A DNA stretch of 64,000 nucleotides from Candidatus Methylacidiphilales bacterium (GTDB taxonomy: Bacteria; Verrucomicrobiota; Verrucomicrobiia; Methylacidiphilales; JAAUTS01). This document shows, one piece after another, positions 8,411 to 16,727 of this stretch. Where the stretch lies: NCBI GenBank assembly GCA_028713655.1, contig JAQTNW010000014.1:1-64000 (forward strand). The letters are read 5' to 3'. The notes under the pieces are model-generated. The model did no database searches, had not been told where the DNA came from, and worked only from the letters and a program-made list of their open reading frames with translations. The position numbers were made by a program, and so were the translations under genes. Within the stretch, counting starts at the first letter, position 1. Each line of letters starts with the position of its first letter.

Positions 8411-9517
8411 TCAGTTATGGGCATTGACCCGGACGGGTTGCACTTGGTTCGGTACCGCCTGTTTTCCAGGTTCGGTCACAAAGGGCAATGTCAACCCATC
8501 GGAAGAAGGGTCTTCCAGAATTTTGCGATCCACCACATTGGAGGAGGACGGACGCTCAACCACTTTGATGGCAAAAAGCCGCTCCTTGCCGTTGCGCAAG
8601 ACCTTGACCGGAACGCTTTCACCGATTCTGGAATAAAACGCCGCGTCGAGAATATCCCTCGGATCCGAGACGGGGTGCTTGCCAATGCTGAGAACCTGGT
8701 CGCCCTTTTTAAGGCCGCTGGTGGAAGCGGGTGTGTTGTCGTAAAGCGAATCCACCAGGACCGCCTGGGCCGGTTCCGCGTCCGAGGATTGGCCTTCGAT
8801 CACGCCGACTCCGACCCAGCCATGTTTGGCGTAACCGTAGGTTTTGATATCGGCCACAATCCGTCCGGCCGCCTTGATCGGGAGCCCGTAGCATTCCTTG
8901 CCATCCTGAATGGCCAGCACGAGCATGGCCACGACCTCGCCCTTGTCATTGAGAAGCGGCCCTCCAATTTCACCCGGGCTCACATCGACGCTGGCGCGGA
9001 TATGGGTTGTGGCAAAAAAACGGTTGAGATAGCGGACGTCGAAACCCTTGACCCAGCCGAAGCTTGGCGTCAGAGGGAGGTTATAAGGATAGGCGATCCC
9101 GATGACCCCGGAAGCCATCCTGACAGCATCGGAGTTGCCAAAAGGCAGATACGGCGTGCTGTGCTCATCGACTTTAAGCAGGGCAACGCCGCTGCGCTGG
9201 TCCCGTCCAAGAATCTTCGCCTGGAGTTTCTGCGCCTTGTATTCGATCCAAACTTCGGGCGAGTCCCGGACCACTTCATAACTGGTGAGCAGAGCGCCCT
9301 CGGAGTCGATGAAAAAACCGGTGCCGGCAAGGGGGCGGTAACCGCCTGTGGAGCGGACCTTGACAATGGCCGGGGCGGCTTTTTCAAAAACCTGTTGGAC
9401 TTCCCCGCTGATGGAGTCAATTACGCCACTGCGCGAGTCGGCTGCGGCGCTCAGAAAGATAATCAGACAAGCACAGAAACAGCCGTATCGGTGTTTAGAA
9501 TGCAAAAGCCTTCTCAT
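8411..9517 (-). CDS. HtrA/DegP-like PDZ protein lacking the catalytic triad (pseudoprotease)
   Basis: A 368-residue exported protein with an N-terminal signal region (hydrophobic stretch about residues 12-26), a trypsin-fold S1C domain (about 45-215) and one PDZ domain (about 240-335: LYDNTPASTSGLKKGDQVLS). All three catalytic positions are changed. The His of the usual TNxHVV is Glu81 (TSYEVV), the Asp of DLAVLK is Gly110 (GVALLK), and the Ser of GNSGGPL is Ile184 (GEIGGPL). It should therefore fold but not cleave. It overlaps the end of the putative anti-sigma gene by 23 bases, forming a sigma / membrane protein / HtrA-like operon that mirrors algU-mucA-mucD. A sensing or chaperone role is inferred. 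Confidence 0.85.
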   Translation of the reverse strand: MRRLLHSKHRYGCFCACLIIFLSAAADSRSGVIDSISGEVQQVFEKAAPAIVKVRSTGGYRPLAGTGFFIDSEGALLTSYEVVRDSPEVWIEYKAQKLQAKILGRDQRSGVALLKVDEHSTPYLPFGNSDAVRMASGVIGIAYPYNLPLTPSFGWVKGFDVRYLNRFFATTHIRASVDVSPGEIGGPLLNDKGEVVAMLVLAIQDGKECYGLPIKAAGRIVADIKTYGYAKHGWVGVGVIEGQSSDAEPAQAVLVDSLYDNTPASTSGLKKGDQVLSIGKHPVSDPRDILDAAFYSRIGESVPVKVLRNGKERLFAIKVVERPSSSNVVDRKILEDPSSDGLTLPFVTEPGKQAVPNQVQPVRVNAHN

Positions 9518-9962
9518 ACGACAGCGGGGTCTGGCCTGTCACGTAGCGGGGACTGGAAAAGTCCTTTTCAAACGCGGAGGCAGAAACCAACTGAAGATCA
9601 GGTTGAGACGCCGAGACGGCCTCGGGTTCCACATAGCCCTGTGAGGCGGTTGCGGGAACAACATGAGCCGCAGCCAAGGCTGTGTTCAAACCTCCCCTGC
9701 TCCAAGTTCCGTTCATTCCCAATCCGACCAACAGCACAACCAGCGCGAAGCTGCCACCCCAAGCCAGAACCTTGCGGGGCTCCAACGCAAAAACCTGGCG
9801 GATCGACTCCGTGACATTTTCAAGCCACGAGGATTTTTGAATCAAATCGGCCCGTTGATAACGGTGAAATTCGTCCAGAAAGGCGTCAAAATAGGCCTGT
9901 CCCGGAGTTTCCAGTTTTTTCAACCGCAACAGTTTCTGAAGTGCTTTGTCGTTCAATTCCAT
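9495..9962 (-). CDS. Single-pass membrane protein, probable anti-sigma factor
   Basis: A 155-residue protein with a charged N-terminal cytoplasmic half (about 1-65, including LRLKKLETPGQAYFDAFLDEFH), one membrane segment at about 68-86 (LAWGGSFALVVLLVGLG) and an Ala/Ser-rich extracytoplasmic tail. Its position is the main clue: it begins 2 bases after the ECF sigma stop and ends inside the start of the HtrA-like gene. Size and topology fit an anti-sigma factor, but no zinc-binding HxxxCxxC motif is present and no known family is recognised, so the role is inferred from context. Confidence 0.65.
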   Translation of the reverse strand: MELNDKALQKLLRLKKLETPGQAYFDAFLDEFHRYQRADLIQKSSWLENVTESIRQVFALEPRKVLAWGGSFALVVLLVGLGMNGTWSRGGLNTALAAAHVVPATASQGYVEPEAVSASQPDLQLVSASAFEKDFSSPRYVTGQTPLSYEKAFAF

Positions 9963-9964
9963 AC

Positions 9965-10573
9965 TTATTTATTTCCCAAGTAATTTGCCAACGATTTTTG
10001 AAGGTATTGGTGCGCGTAATGCAATCTGGACCGCACCGTTCCCTCCGAGCAGTTCATGGTCTTAGCTATATCAGCATGGCTCATGCCGTCAATATCGTAT
10101 AAAACCACAACCGCTCTGTGAGACTCAGACAATTTTTGGAGCGATTCGTTCAATTTATTTTGCAGCTCGCCCAGTTCCGAACTCCTCTCTCCGGTCAGAG
10201 CTCCTTCATCCGCCAGCTCTTTTTCGGTGGATTCATCCAAATTCATCTCGTTCAGGCTGAAGTCCTTAGACCGTTTTTTATTCTTATTTATATGGTTGAT
10301 CGTACGGTTCAAAGCGATGCGATAAACCCAGGTATAAAAAGATGCATTTTTTTTGTAGCTCCCCAAGCTTCGGAAGGCCTTGTCAAAAGCTTCCATCAGG
10401 AGGTCATTCGTATCGTCATGGTTGGAGGTCATGTTGTAAATGACGCCATATAAGCGTTCCTTATACCTCAAAACCAGCCAGTCAAAGGCTTGAATGTCGC
10501 CCGCCAAAACACGGTCAACCAGCGTCTCATCCGGTACCTGGGGTTCGCCGGGTCTGAACTCGCCTCCTGCCAT
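9965..10573 (-). CDS. ECF-type RNA polymerase sigma factor
   Basis: A 202-residue sigma-70 family member with region 2 (AFDWLVLRYKERLYGVIYNM to FYTWVYRIALNRTINHI, about 28-95) and region 4 (LSESHRAVVVLYDIDGMSHADIAKTM and SEGTVRSRLHYA, about 140-190), but no regions 1 or 3. It resembles the RpoE-like group. It heads the operon with the membrane protein and the inactive HtrA homologue, so an envelope signal probably controls it, and autoregulation is likely. The target regulon cannot be read from this window. Confidence 0.9.
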   Translation of the reverse strand: MAGGEFRPGEPQVPDETLVDRVLAGDIQAFDWLVLRYKERLYGVIYNMTSNHDDTNDLLMEAFDKAFRSLGSYKKNASFYTWVYRIALNRTINHINKNKKRSKDFSLNEMNLDESTEKELADEGALTGERSSELGELQNKLNESLQKLSESHRAVVVLYDIDGMSHADIAKTMNCSEGTVRSRLHYAHQYLQKSLANYLGNK

Positions 10574-10679
10574 TGTGGGTGCAACTTATTCGCCCCGGCA
10601 GGCAAAGGGAAGGCTAAAACCAAGAGATCGTGAATTAAAGCCTGTGCGGACGCACAATACGTTTTTGATTCTGCCCCTC

Positions 10680-11780
10680 TTACGATTTCAAAACTTCCAG
10701 TTCGCGGGCAAACCCAAGGGCAAATGTTTTAAGCGTCTCGACAAAACCGTTCTGAGGCACGCCGTCCAGGATGCGCGCCGCCTTTTCCAAATAATCCTGC
10801 GCCTTGCGCACCGAATAGGTATGCCCGCCCATATCGACAATTCTCCGCCTCAGTTCATCACGCCCCGAATCGTCTCCATGCAAAATGGATTCGGAAACTT
10901 TTTCCATCTCACTCCCGCCCAATTGCTGCAACATATGCAGCATCGGCAGAGTCAACTTGCCCTTTTTCAAATCGGTTCCCAGGGTTTTTCCCGAGCCGTC
11001 TTCCGAGCCAAACAAATCCAGGCAGTCATCGTAGATCTGGTACGCGATGCCGATGCTGTCTCCATAAATCCGATAGGCTTCGACACCCGCGGAAGGCAGG
11101 CCGTTCAAATACGCCGAGAGTTCGGTCGAAACCCGGAACAAGGCCCCGGTCTTCATGGCGATCATGCGCAGGTAGTCGGACACCGGCAGCTTCAAGTCAA
11201 AACGGCGCTGGGTTTGCAGGATCTCCCCCGCGCACACTTCATTGGCGGCATCGGCAATCTGGCGGCATATTTGATTGTCGTCAAAATGAGTGCATAACTT
11301 CAAGGCATGGGCGAAAAGGCAGTCCCCCAGCAAAACGGAAAGTTCGGTTCCCCATTTGGAGTTGGACGTCGGTTTGGCGCGCCGGATTTGGGCATTGTCG
11401 AGCACATCGTCATGCACCAGGGAGGCCAGGTGGATCAATTCAATAATGACGGCCAGATCGATATGCTCCTCCTTGCAACCGCCTGTCGCATGGCTGGCAA
11501 GAAGAACCAAAGCCGGGCGGATGCGTTTCCCGCTGGTCTCGGTGGCGTATTCGATGTAGCCGTGGATTCCGGGATCAAAAAAATCAGCCTGCTGTTTGAT
11601 CCGGCTTTCCACCCGCTGCAAATCAGGCTGTACCGGCGCAAAATGCTGCTTCAAAACCAATTTTTTGGCCAGCTTGGGCACGCTTAGCCTTGCGGTCTTG
11701 TCCGTCAGGTGCGATATTCTCTGTGAATCGGCCACGCATGAGGCTAAGGCATCGACTTTTATTGTCAAACTGTGGTTCAT
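10680..11780 (-). CDS. Long-chain polyprenyl diphosphate synthase
   Basis: A 366-residue trans-prenyltransferase. The first Asp-rich motif LVHDDVLD (Asp124-125) and the second YQIYDDCLD (Asp251-252) bind Mg2+-diphosphate; GKRIRPALVL and the lysine-containing GTDLKKGK are also present. The IspB/HepT type makes the C35-C50 side chain of quinones. The start is set at MNHSLTIKV; an ATG at 11831 would add 17 residues lacking family similarity. The N-terminal 45 residues are longer than usual. It diverges from the marR gene across a 100-bp region. The product chain length cannot be deduced. Confidence 0.88.
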   Translation of the reverse strand: MNHSLTIKVDALASCVADSQRISHLTDKTARLSVPKLAKKLVLKQHFAPVQPDLQRVESRIKQQADFFDPGIHGYIEYATETSGKRIRPALVLLASHATGGCKEEHIDLAVIIELIHLASLVHDDVLDNAQIRRAKPTSNSKWGTELSVLLGDCLFAHALKLCTHFDDNQICRQIADAANEVCAGEILQTQRRFDLKLPVSDYLRMIAMKTGALFRVSTELSAYLNGLPSAGVEAYRIYGDSIGIAYQIYDDCLDLFGSEDGSGKTLGTDLKKGKLTLPMLHMLQQLGGSEMEKVSESILHGDDSGRDELRRRIVDMGGHTYSVRKAQDYLEKAARILDGVPQNGFVETLKTFALGFARELEVLKS

Positions 11781-11880
11781 TTGGCAAAGGGAACGATGAG
11801 GGGCACAGGGAAAGCAGGGCTTGCGGGGCAAGATAAATTTTTAGCAAACTAGAGAAGTTGTGTTACCATACATTTAAGGC

Positions 11881-12354
11881 ATGGAAACCAATAAATCATA
11901 TCCCGCCGGCTCTCCGCAAATCCAGCGGCTGGCCGATATTGTCATGTACGTGCAGCGCAATTTCATTGTCTCGATCACCGAAAAGGTTTCCGAGCGGAAA
12001 TTGTCGATTCCCCAATACACCCTGCTCGGCTTTCTCTCCGTCAATGATTCGCTGAACATGGGGAAACTGGCGGCTCTCATGGGGCATACGACCCCCGCCA
12101 CCACGGGCTTGGTGGATCGTTTGGCTCAAGCGGCGCTGGTCGAACGCTTCACCACTCCCACGGACCGCCGCCAGGTACTCGTCCGCATCACAGCCAAGGG
12201 CCGCTCGCTGGTGGAGGACATGAAGTCGGATGTGGCTCAATGCCTCTCCAAAATCATGGTCCTTTTGCAACCGGAAGACCAGGCCGCATGGCTTCGCATC
12301 TACGAAACCATGTACCAATATTGCTCCCAAAAAGCCGACTCCGAAAGCAAATGA
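11881..12354 (+). CDS. MarR-family transcriptional regulator
   Basis: A 157-residue winged-helix regulator: helical dimerisation N terminus (to about 40), DNA-recognition helix region LNMGKLAALMGHTTPATTGL (about 59-78), and wing with the hallmark TDRRQVLVRITAKG (about 97-110). MarR proteins usually bind near their own promoter and respond to phenolic or other small ligands. Here it is divergent from the prenyl synthase gene and overlaps the next gene by ATGA, so it and the PgeF-like protein are co-translated. The ligand is unknown. Confidence 0.88.
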   Translation: METNKSYPAGSPQIQRLADIVMYVQRNFIVSITEKVSERKLSIPQYTLLGFLSVNDSLNMGKLAALMGHTTPATTGLVDRLAQAALVERFTTPTDRRQVLVRITAKGRSLVEDMKSDVAQCLSKIMVLLQPEDQAAWLRIYETMYQYCSQKADSESK

Positions 12355-13007
12355 CCCAACCCCATGCTCCGTTTCACATGAAACGAGCGGCGGGCTTACG
12401 GCCTGCAGATTGCCTGCAATTTTCCGCTCTTGACTGTCCCGGCCTGCAGCATCTTTTCACGCTCCGCAGTTCCACCTGGAAAAGTCCGGAATCCGCAGTC
12501 AGCCTGCTGGATTCGGCGCCTCCGCCCTTTGTTCAGGCCGCTCAGATTCACGGCAACGGCGTGGCGCGTGTCGGCCCCACCCATGCCGGACAGAGCATTC
12601 CGTCCGTCGATGCCCTGGTGACGGACTCCACGGGATTGGCCCTGCTGGTCCGGGTTGCGGATTGCGGCCCGCTTTATTTTTATGACCCGGTGCGGAGGGT
12701 GATCGCCCTTGCGCATTCGGGGCGAAAGGGCACGGAACAAAATATCGCGGGGGCCACGCTCCAAAACCTGAAGCGGCATTATGGCAGCCGGCCGGAGGAT
12801 GTGATTACCGTGTTAGGCCCTTGCATCCGCCCTCCGCACTATGAAGTGGATTTTGCCCGCGAGATTTGCCGCCAGGTGCGGGCGGAAGGCGTTGTGCAGG
12901 TCCACGACTGCGGGCTGAACACCGCTTCAGACCGGGAGCGGTTCTATTCCTATCGCATGGAAAAAGGCGAGACAGGGCGCCACCATGCCGTTTTAAGAAT
13001 GATTTAA
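12351..13007 (+). CDS. pgeF: PgeF/YfiH-family multicopper polyphenol oxidase (purine nucleoside hydrolase/phosphorylase)
   Basis: A 218-residue protein with the family's metal-site pieces: QIHGNGV, VADCGPLYFYDP and ALAHSGRKGT, then LGPCIRPPHYEVD near the C terminus. Members act on purine nucleosides (FAM118B/LACC1-like chemistry) or edit muropeptides; older annotation calls them laccases. The usual HAGWRG block is HSGRKG here, a visible departure. The ATG at 12351 overlaps the marR stop (ATGA), which decides the start; a second in-frame ATG is at 12378. The 3' end overlaps the convergent DUF2062 gene by 15 bases. Confidence 0.8.
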   Translation: MTQPHAPFHMKRAAGLRPADCLQFSALDCPGLQHLFTLRSSTWKSPESAVSLLDSAPPPFVQAAQIHGNGVARVGPTHAGQSIPSVDALVTDSTGLALLVRVADCGPLYFYDPVRRVIALAHSGRKGTEQNIAGATLQNLKRHYGSRPEDVITVLGPCIRPPHYEVDFAREICRQVRAEGVVQVHDCGLNTASDRERFYSYRMEKGETGRHHAVLRMI

Positions 13008-13622
13008 CCCGCCTGAATGAGACTTCTTTGAATTGGAGCCGCCATATTTTGAGGCGGTTTTGCTTTTTCCCATTCCATTCGCCGTTTTACTGCGCCAAAA
13101 CACGAGCACCAGGACTGCGCTGAGCGCGCCGGCGGCGAGGCCGATCAGATTGCAGCCCAGGAACAGGGGCCAGAGGATATCCTGAAAAACCGCCATGGGA
13201 GGCCCGAGATGATCCTGCACCGGCCTGAGCAGAAGGTGGTTCCAAATGTTCTCACAAAACACCTGGATTTCAGCCGCATTTCGGTGGGATTTGCGGAGCA
13301 TCACACAACCCAGCAAATAGGCGGCCGGATAAAAAATGGGGGCTGTAAAAATATTGGTCACCCATTGCAGAGCAAAAGCCACCGGCATGTTGGCCCGGAA
13401 CCAAAGACACAGCCCTATGGCCAGGAAAACATGAAGCCCGATGAAGGGAGAAGTTGCCACCCAAAACCCGATCAGGCAGGCCTTGGCAACCGAATCCCGC
13501 TCCAACATCCAGAGCCCCTTGTGAAAAATATGCTTCCCGCCCAAATGACGCATCCATCCGCGCCGCATTTTACGGCGGGAGATGCCCATTTTACGGAGGC
13601 GGCGGAAAAATTTCAGCGACAT
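12993..13622 (-). CDS. DUF2062 membrane protein
   Basis: A 209-residue protein with a basic N terminus, the DUF2062 opening (SVAKACLIGFWVATSPFIG), and three to four membrane segments (about 52-80, 86-106 and 160-185), ending in a Ser/Lys-rich tail. The family is widespread and functionally uncharacterised; some members are fused to or lie beside glycosyltransferases. The start at MSLKFFRRLRKMG is preferred over the ATG 21 bases upstream, which gives a Cys/Gly leader. The stop codons of this gene and pgeF overlap head-on. Confidence 0.75.
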   Translation of the reverse strand: MSLKFFRRLRKMGISRRKMRRGWMRHLGGKHIFHKGLWMLERDSVAKACLIGFWVATSPFIGLHVFLAIGLCLWFRANMPVAFALQWVTNIFTAPIFYPAAYLLGCVMLRKSHRNAAEIQVFCENIWNHLLLRPVQDHLGPPMAVFQDILWPLFLGCNLIGLAAGALSAVLVLVFWRSKTANGMGKSKTASKYGGSNSKKSHSGGLNHS

Positions 13623-13701
13623 GGAACCAATACCCAAACACAAGCCGTGTCATCCGGCAACTGTTATACTTGATTTCATGCGAAGGCTTCCGTGGCCGCA
13701 A

Positions 13702-14619
13702 TCACGGCTGATTTTTCGGCTCCTCGCGTTTTTCCGCAAACTGGCGCGCCTGCGCAGCGGCCAGTTGGATGTTCTCGGGTTTCATTATGGCGGACAACCT
13801 TTGTTTGTCTTCGACAGCCTGGGGGTCGGAGTTGTTGGCGCTGATCATATACCATTTCAGGGCCTCCACAGTGTCGGCCTTGACGCCCTTTCCGATTTCA
13901 TAAATCACTCCGAGGTTGTATTGCGAATTGACGTTCCCCTGGCCAGCAGCCCGCTTGAGCCAATCAACCCCCGTCTGGACGTTCTGAACCACGCCGTTGC
14001 CCTCGAGATACATCATCCCCAGGTCGTTTTGGGCCTTTTCATTCCCGGCATTCGCCGCTTTTTCATACCACCGCGCGGCCTCCCTGGCATCCGCAAGAAC
14101 GCCCCTCCCCTTCATATAACAACCCGCAAGAAGCATCTGCGCGTCGGAATCCCCTCCCTCGGAGGCCCGGCGAAGCCACTCCGCGGCGGTTTTGGGGTCC
14201 GGCGTGGTTCCAATTCCCTCCATATAAACTTTGGCGAGATTAAACATGGCGGGCGCATAACCCGCATCGGCTGACTTCCGGTACCAGGCCACGGCCTTTT
14301 CAAGGTCGGGAGCGGCGCCATACCCGTTGGCCAGGCAAACTCCCGCCACATTCATGGCTTTGGGCTGGCCTTTTGCCGCGGCTTTCAGGGTGTACTCAAA
14401 GCCCTTTTTCAAATCTTTGGGCACTTGCCTGCCCTCCCAATAAATCATGCCAAGCGCCGCCAGGGCATCCGCATCGCCTGAACCCGCCGCTTTGGTGACT
14501 TCTGCCAGGGGTTTCTGGCGCCATGCTTCCATTTTGTCCTCCGCCGAAATCAGGACGGACGGCGCCAGCAGGACTGTGGCGGCCATTGTAAAAATCAAGG
14601 CTTGTACTTTGGAGTTCAT
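13702..14619 (-). CDS. Secreted Sel1-like (SLR/TPR) repeat protein
   Basis: A 305-residue exported protein. The first 27 residues form a signal peptide (MNSKVQALIFTMAATVLLAP), which selects this start over one 36 bases upstream. The rest is about six Sel1 repeats of 36 residues, e.g. ALAALGMIYWEGRQVPKD, AMFNLAKVYMEGIGTTPD, AQNDLGMMYLEGNGVVQN and SQYNLGVIYEIGKGVKAD. These form a helical scaffold for protein-protein contacts. It follows the phosphoesterase gene by 32 bases on the same strand, so the two may be co-transcribed. Its partner is unknown. Confidence 0.85.
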   Translation of the reverse strand: MNSKVQALIFTMAATVLLAPSVLISAEDKMEAWRQKPLAEVTKAAGSGDADALAALGMIYWEGRQVPKDLKKGFEYTLKAAAKGQPKAMNVAGVCLANGYGAAPDLEKAVAWYRKSADAGYAPAMFNLAKVYMEGIGTTPDPKTAAEWLRRASEGGDSDAQMLLAGCYMKGRGVLADAREAARWYEKAANAGNEKAQNDLGMMYLEGNGVVQNVQTGVDWLKRAAGQGNVNSQYNLGVIYEIGKGVKADTVEALKWYMISANNSDPQAVEDKQRLSAIMKPENIQLAAAQARQFAEKREEPKNQP

Positions 14620-14651
14620 GCTCGCGTTGCGGAGGCTGCGGCTGGGCGCTC

Positions 14652-15398
14652 TCACGCCCCGATTTCAATTCGGATCGCCAGCGGCTCAGGCAGTCCCACA
14701 TCCAAAATTTTTCTTTGGGCCAGCTCCAGATTGTATGGCACCCGGCGGTACTCCACCGTTTGCGATAATGGCGTATAAACCACATAACTGGCCCGCCAAT
14801 CGCGATCGCGAGGCTGGCCCACCGCCCCGACATTGATCAAATAGCGGGAACCCCGGGTGATCTCCAGCTTGTTGGTTTTTGGAATTTCCCGCACCTCGCG
14901 GTCCCGGACAAAAATTTTCGGGATATGGGTGTGCCCGCAAAAACAAAGCGGCGTGTTCTGGTAGGTGAAACTGCTTCTCGCCTCAAGATCCGATGTCACA
15001 TAATTCCAATTTTCGGGATCATCCAGCGACGCATGCACCACGGTAAAACCGCCGATCCGCAAAATAAAGGGCAATCCCCCCAGAAACGCCTTGTCCTCCG
15101 CCGAGAGCCTCTTTTTGGAATAAGTAATGCCTTCGCCCGCCAATGCGTTAAAATTTTTTGCTTCCTTGGGACCCGACACAATTTCGTCGTGGTTGCCCTT
15201 GATGACCGGACAGTTCAACTGCTGAACCAGCCGGATGCACTCCCTCGGGCTCGCATTGTAACCCACGATATCGCCCAGGCAGATGGGATGGGTGACTCCC
15301 TGCGCATACATGTCCAGCAAGACAGCCACCAGGGCCTCCATGTTGCTGTGAATATCACTAAAAATGCCGTATTTGACCTTCACAAGATTGAGACTCAA
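14652..15398 (-). CDS. Calcineurin-like metallophosphoesterase
   Basis: A 248-residue phosphodiesterase of the YfcE/MJ0936-like class. All five metal-binding blocks are present in order: FSDIHSN (about 13-19), GDIVGYN (about 42-48), KGNHDE (about 66-71), VVHAS (about 119-123) and CGHTHIP (about 153-159). Such enzymes hydrolyse phosphodiesters with Mn2+ or Ni2+; the natural substrate is usually unknown. It is transcribed away from the tRNA-His gene and is followed by the Sel1 gene. Confidence 0.88.
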   Translation of the reverse strand: MSLNLVKVKYGIFSDIHSNMEALVAVLLDMYAQGVTHPICLGDIVGYNASPRECIRLVQQLNCPVIKGNHDEIVSGPKEAKNFNALAGEGITYSKKRLSAEDKAFLGGLPFILRIGGFTVVHASLDDPENWNYVTSDLEARSSFTYQNTPLCFCGHTHIPKIFVRDREVREIPKTNKLEITRGSRYLINVGAVGQPRDRDWRASYVVYTPLSQTVEYRRVPYNLELAQRKILDVGLPEPLAIRIEIGA

Positions 15399-15500
15399 AT
15401 AATAATGAAGTCACAGGCCAGCGCTAGAGAAATTATGTTTTTTTTCTGCCCGAGGCGAACAACCCCCTGAAAGGCACCCGTTCCTGAAATTATTTTTCTA

Positions 15501-15528
15501 TTGTATGAGACGGCAAGCAGGGTAAATT
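15501..15528 (+). promoter_or_regulatory. Candidate promoter of tRNA-His
   Basis: TTGTAT (15501-15506), 16-base spacer, TAAATT (15523-15528), with the tRNA starting 15 bases later. The match to the housekeeping consensus is moderate. The octamer TCGCCCAT just after it (15531-15538) also occurs at the tRNA 3' end. Confidence 0.35.
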
Positions 15529-15542
15529 AATCGCCCATCGAT

Positions 15543-15615
15543 GGCGGCCATAGCTCAATGGTAGAGCTCCAGATTGTGGTTCTGGCTGTTGCGGGTTCGA
15601 ATCCCGTTGGTCGCC
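15543..15615 (+). tRNA. tRNA-His (GTG anticodon)
   Basis: Folds into a full cloverleaf: 7-bp acceptor stem GCGGCCA/TGGTCGC, D stem GCTC/GAGC, anticodon stem CCAGA/TCTGG with loop TTGTGGT (anticodon GTG at 15576-15578), and T stem GCGGG/CCCGT with loop TTCGAAT. The extra G-1 (15543) pairs with C73 (15615), the identity element of tRNA-His. A full CCA is not encoded at this register (the bases after C73 read CAT). Its T arm and 3' acceptor strand are repeated downstream. Confidence 0.95.
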
Positions 15616-15816
15616 CATTTTTACGAACCCGCCTCATTTTGTTGGCTGCCCCGACATTCGTCGGGGGGCCGACTCCTTGTCGGCCTTGCGGGTTCGAATC
15701 CCGTTGGTCGCCCATTTTTACGAACCCGCCTCATTTTGTTGGCTGCCCCGACATTCGTCGGGGGGCCGACTCCTTGTCGGCCTTGCGGGTTCGAATCCCG
15801 TTGGTCGCCCATTTTA
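15589..15816 (+). repeat. 97-bp tandem array carrying the tRNA-His 3' end (2 full units + partial third)
   Basis: Unit 1 is 15589-15685, unit 2 is 15686-15782 and is identical to it, and a third begins at 15783 and stops after about 34 bases. Each unit opens with the tRNA T arm and 3' acceptor strand, then a 64-bp spacer. In the spacer CGAACCCGC (15624-15632) is complementary to the T-arm GCGGGTTCG. Two back-to-back hairpins follow: CCCCGAC-ATTC-GTCGGGG (15649-15666) and GGCCGAC-TCCTT-GTCGGCC (15667-15685). Unit 2 repeats all of this. The period is not a multiple of three, and the short frames across it are not genes. Confidence 0.95.
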
Positions 15817-15848
15817 AGATTTGCATATCTTGACCCTTGCAGGCCAAG

Positions 15849-16727
15849 ATGAACCGCATGTTCCTTGTAATCGGCAGCAGCGGGTATGTGGGTTCGGCAT
15901 TCCGCCGCTATCTCGGAACCAACAACCTTCCCCACACCTGCCTGTCCTTAAAAAATCCCAGCCGTCCGCACCGGGAAGTTCTCACAGAAGCCTTGAAAAA
16001 CTGCCGGCCGGACTTTGTAATCAGCGCCGCCGGTTATGTCGGAACTCCCAATGTCGATGCCACTGAAACCCACAAGTTAGAATGCCTGGATGCCAACATC
16101 TCCATTCCTGTGTTGATCGCGGATGTCTGCCGGGAACATGGTGTACCCTTCGGGCATGTTTCCACCGGATGCGTCTATTCGGGCTCCAAACCGGGAGGTG
16201 CCGGCTTCAACGAAGACGATCCGCCCAACTTCGATTTCCGCCACAATAACTCGGGCTTTTACAGCGGATGCAAAGCCTTGGCTGAAGAAATGCTCGCGGA
16301 ATACCCCGCCGTTTATATTTGGCGGCTCAGATATCCCTACAGCGCATTCAACCACCCCAAAAACTACCTCTCGAAATTGTTGCGCTACTCAACCCTCGTC
16401 GAGGCCAGAAATTCCATATCCGAAATCGAGGAATTCGCCGCCGCTTGCGTCCAGTGCCACCTGAAAAAAATCCCGTTTGGGAAATATAACATCACCAATC
16501 CGGGCTCTGTGACCACACGGGAAGTCGTGGCTCTCCTTCAAAAATACAACATGGCGCCGGGAAAAGAGTTCCGTTTTTTTGCCGACGAAGCCGAGTTCCT
16601 CAGAACTGCCGCAAAAGTACCGCGCGCAAATTGCGTTCTCGATTCCAGTCGGATCACCGGCAGGGGAATCCATCTGACCGAAGTTCATGAAGCCATCGAG
16701 TCCTGCCTGAAAAACTGGCGGGCATGA
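15849..16727 (+). CDS. NAD(P)-dependent sugar-nucleotide reductase (RmlD-like SDR)
   Basis: A 292-residue extended short-chain dehydrogenase: Rossmann motif VIGSSGYVG near the N terminus, STGCVYSG, and catalytic YSGCK (YxxxK). Overall it resembles dTDP-4-dehydrorhamnose reductase and the plant NRS/ER type, which finish nucleotide-rhamnose synthesis for surface glycans. ATG 15849 is preferred; a TTG at 15837 or an ATG at 15858 are alternatives. It follows the tRNA array by about 33 bases with no other rml genes nearby, so the sugar is unproven. Confidence 0.78.
   Translation: MNRMFLVIGSSGYVGSAFRRYLGTNNLPHTCLSLKNPSRPHREVLTEALKNCRPDFVISAAGYVGTPNVDATETHKLECLDANISIPVLIADVCREHGVPFGHVSTGCVYSGSKPGGAGFNEDDPPNFDFRHNNSGFYSGCKALAEEMLAEYPAVYIWRLRYPYSAFNHPKNYLSKLLRYSTLVEARNSISEIEEFAAACVQCHLKKIPFGKYNITNPGSVTTREVVALLQKYNMAPGKEFRFFADEAEFLRTAAKVPRANCVLDSSRITGRGIHLTEVHEAIESCLKNWRA

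Noticed and set aside
8417-9814. Plus-strand open frame of 465 codons
   Set aside because: Antisense to the HtrA-like and anti-sigma genes; no domain recognised.
15641-15685. Integron attC site
   Set aside because: The back-to-back hairpins are perfect and short and lack recognisable R'/R'' core sites; no cassette follows.
15589-15816. CRISPR array
   Set aside because: The whole 97-bp unit repeats without variable spacers, and no cas genes are present.
15527-15935. Short frames over the tRNA-His array (peptides like GFEPATARTTIWSSTIELWPP-type)
   Set aside because: They translate tRNA and its repeats; such peptides are a well-known mis-annotation. The 97-bp period is not a multiple of three.
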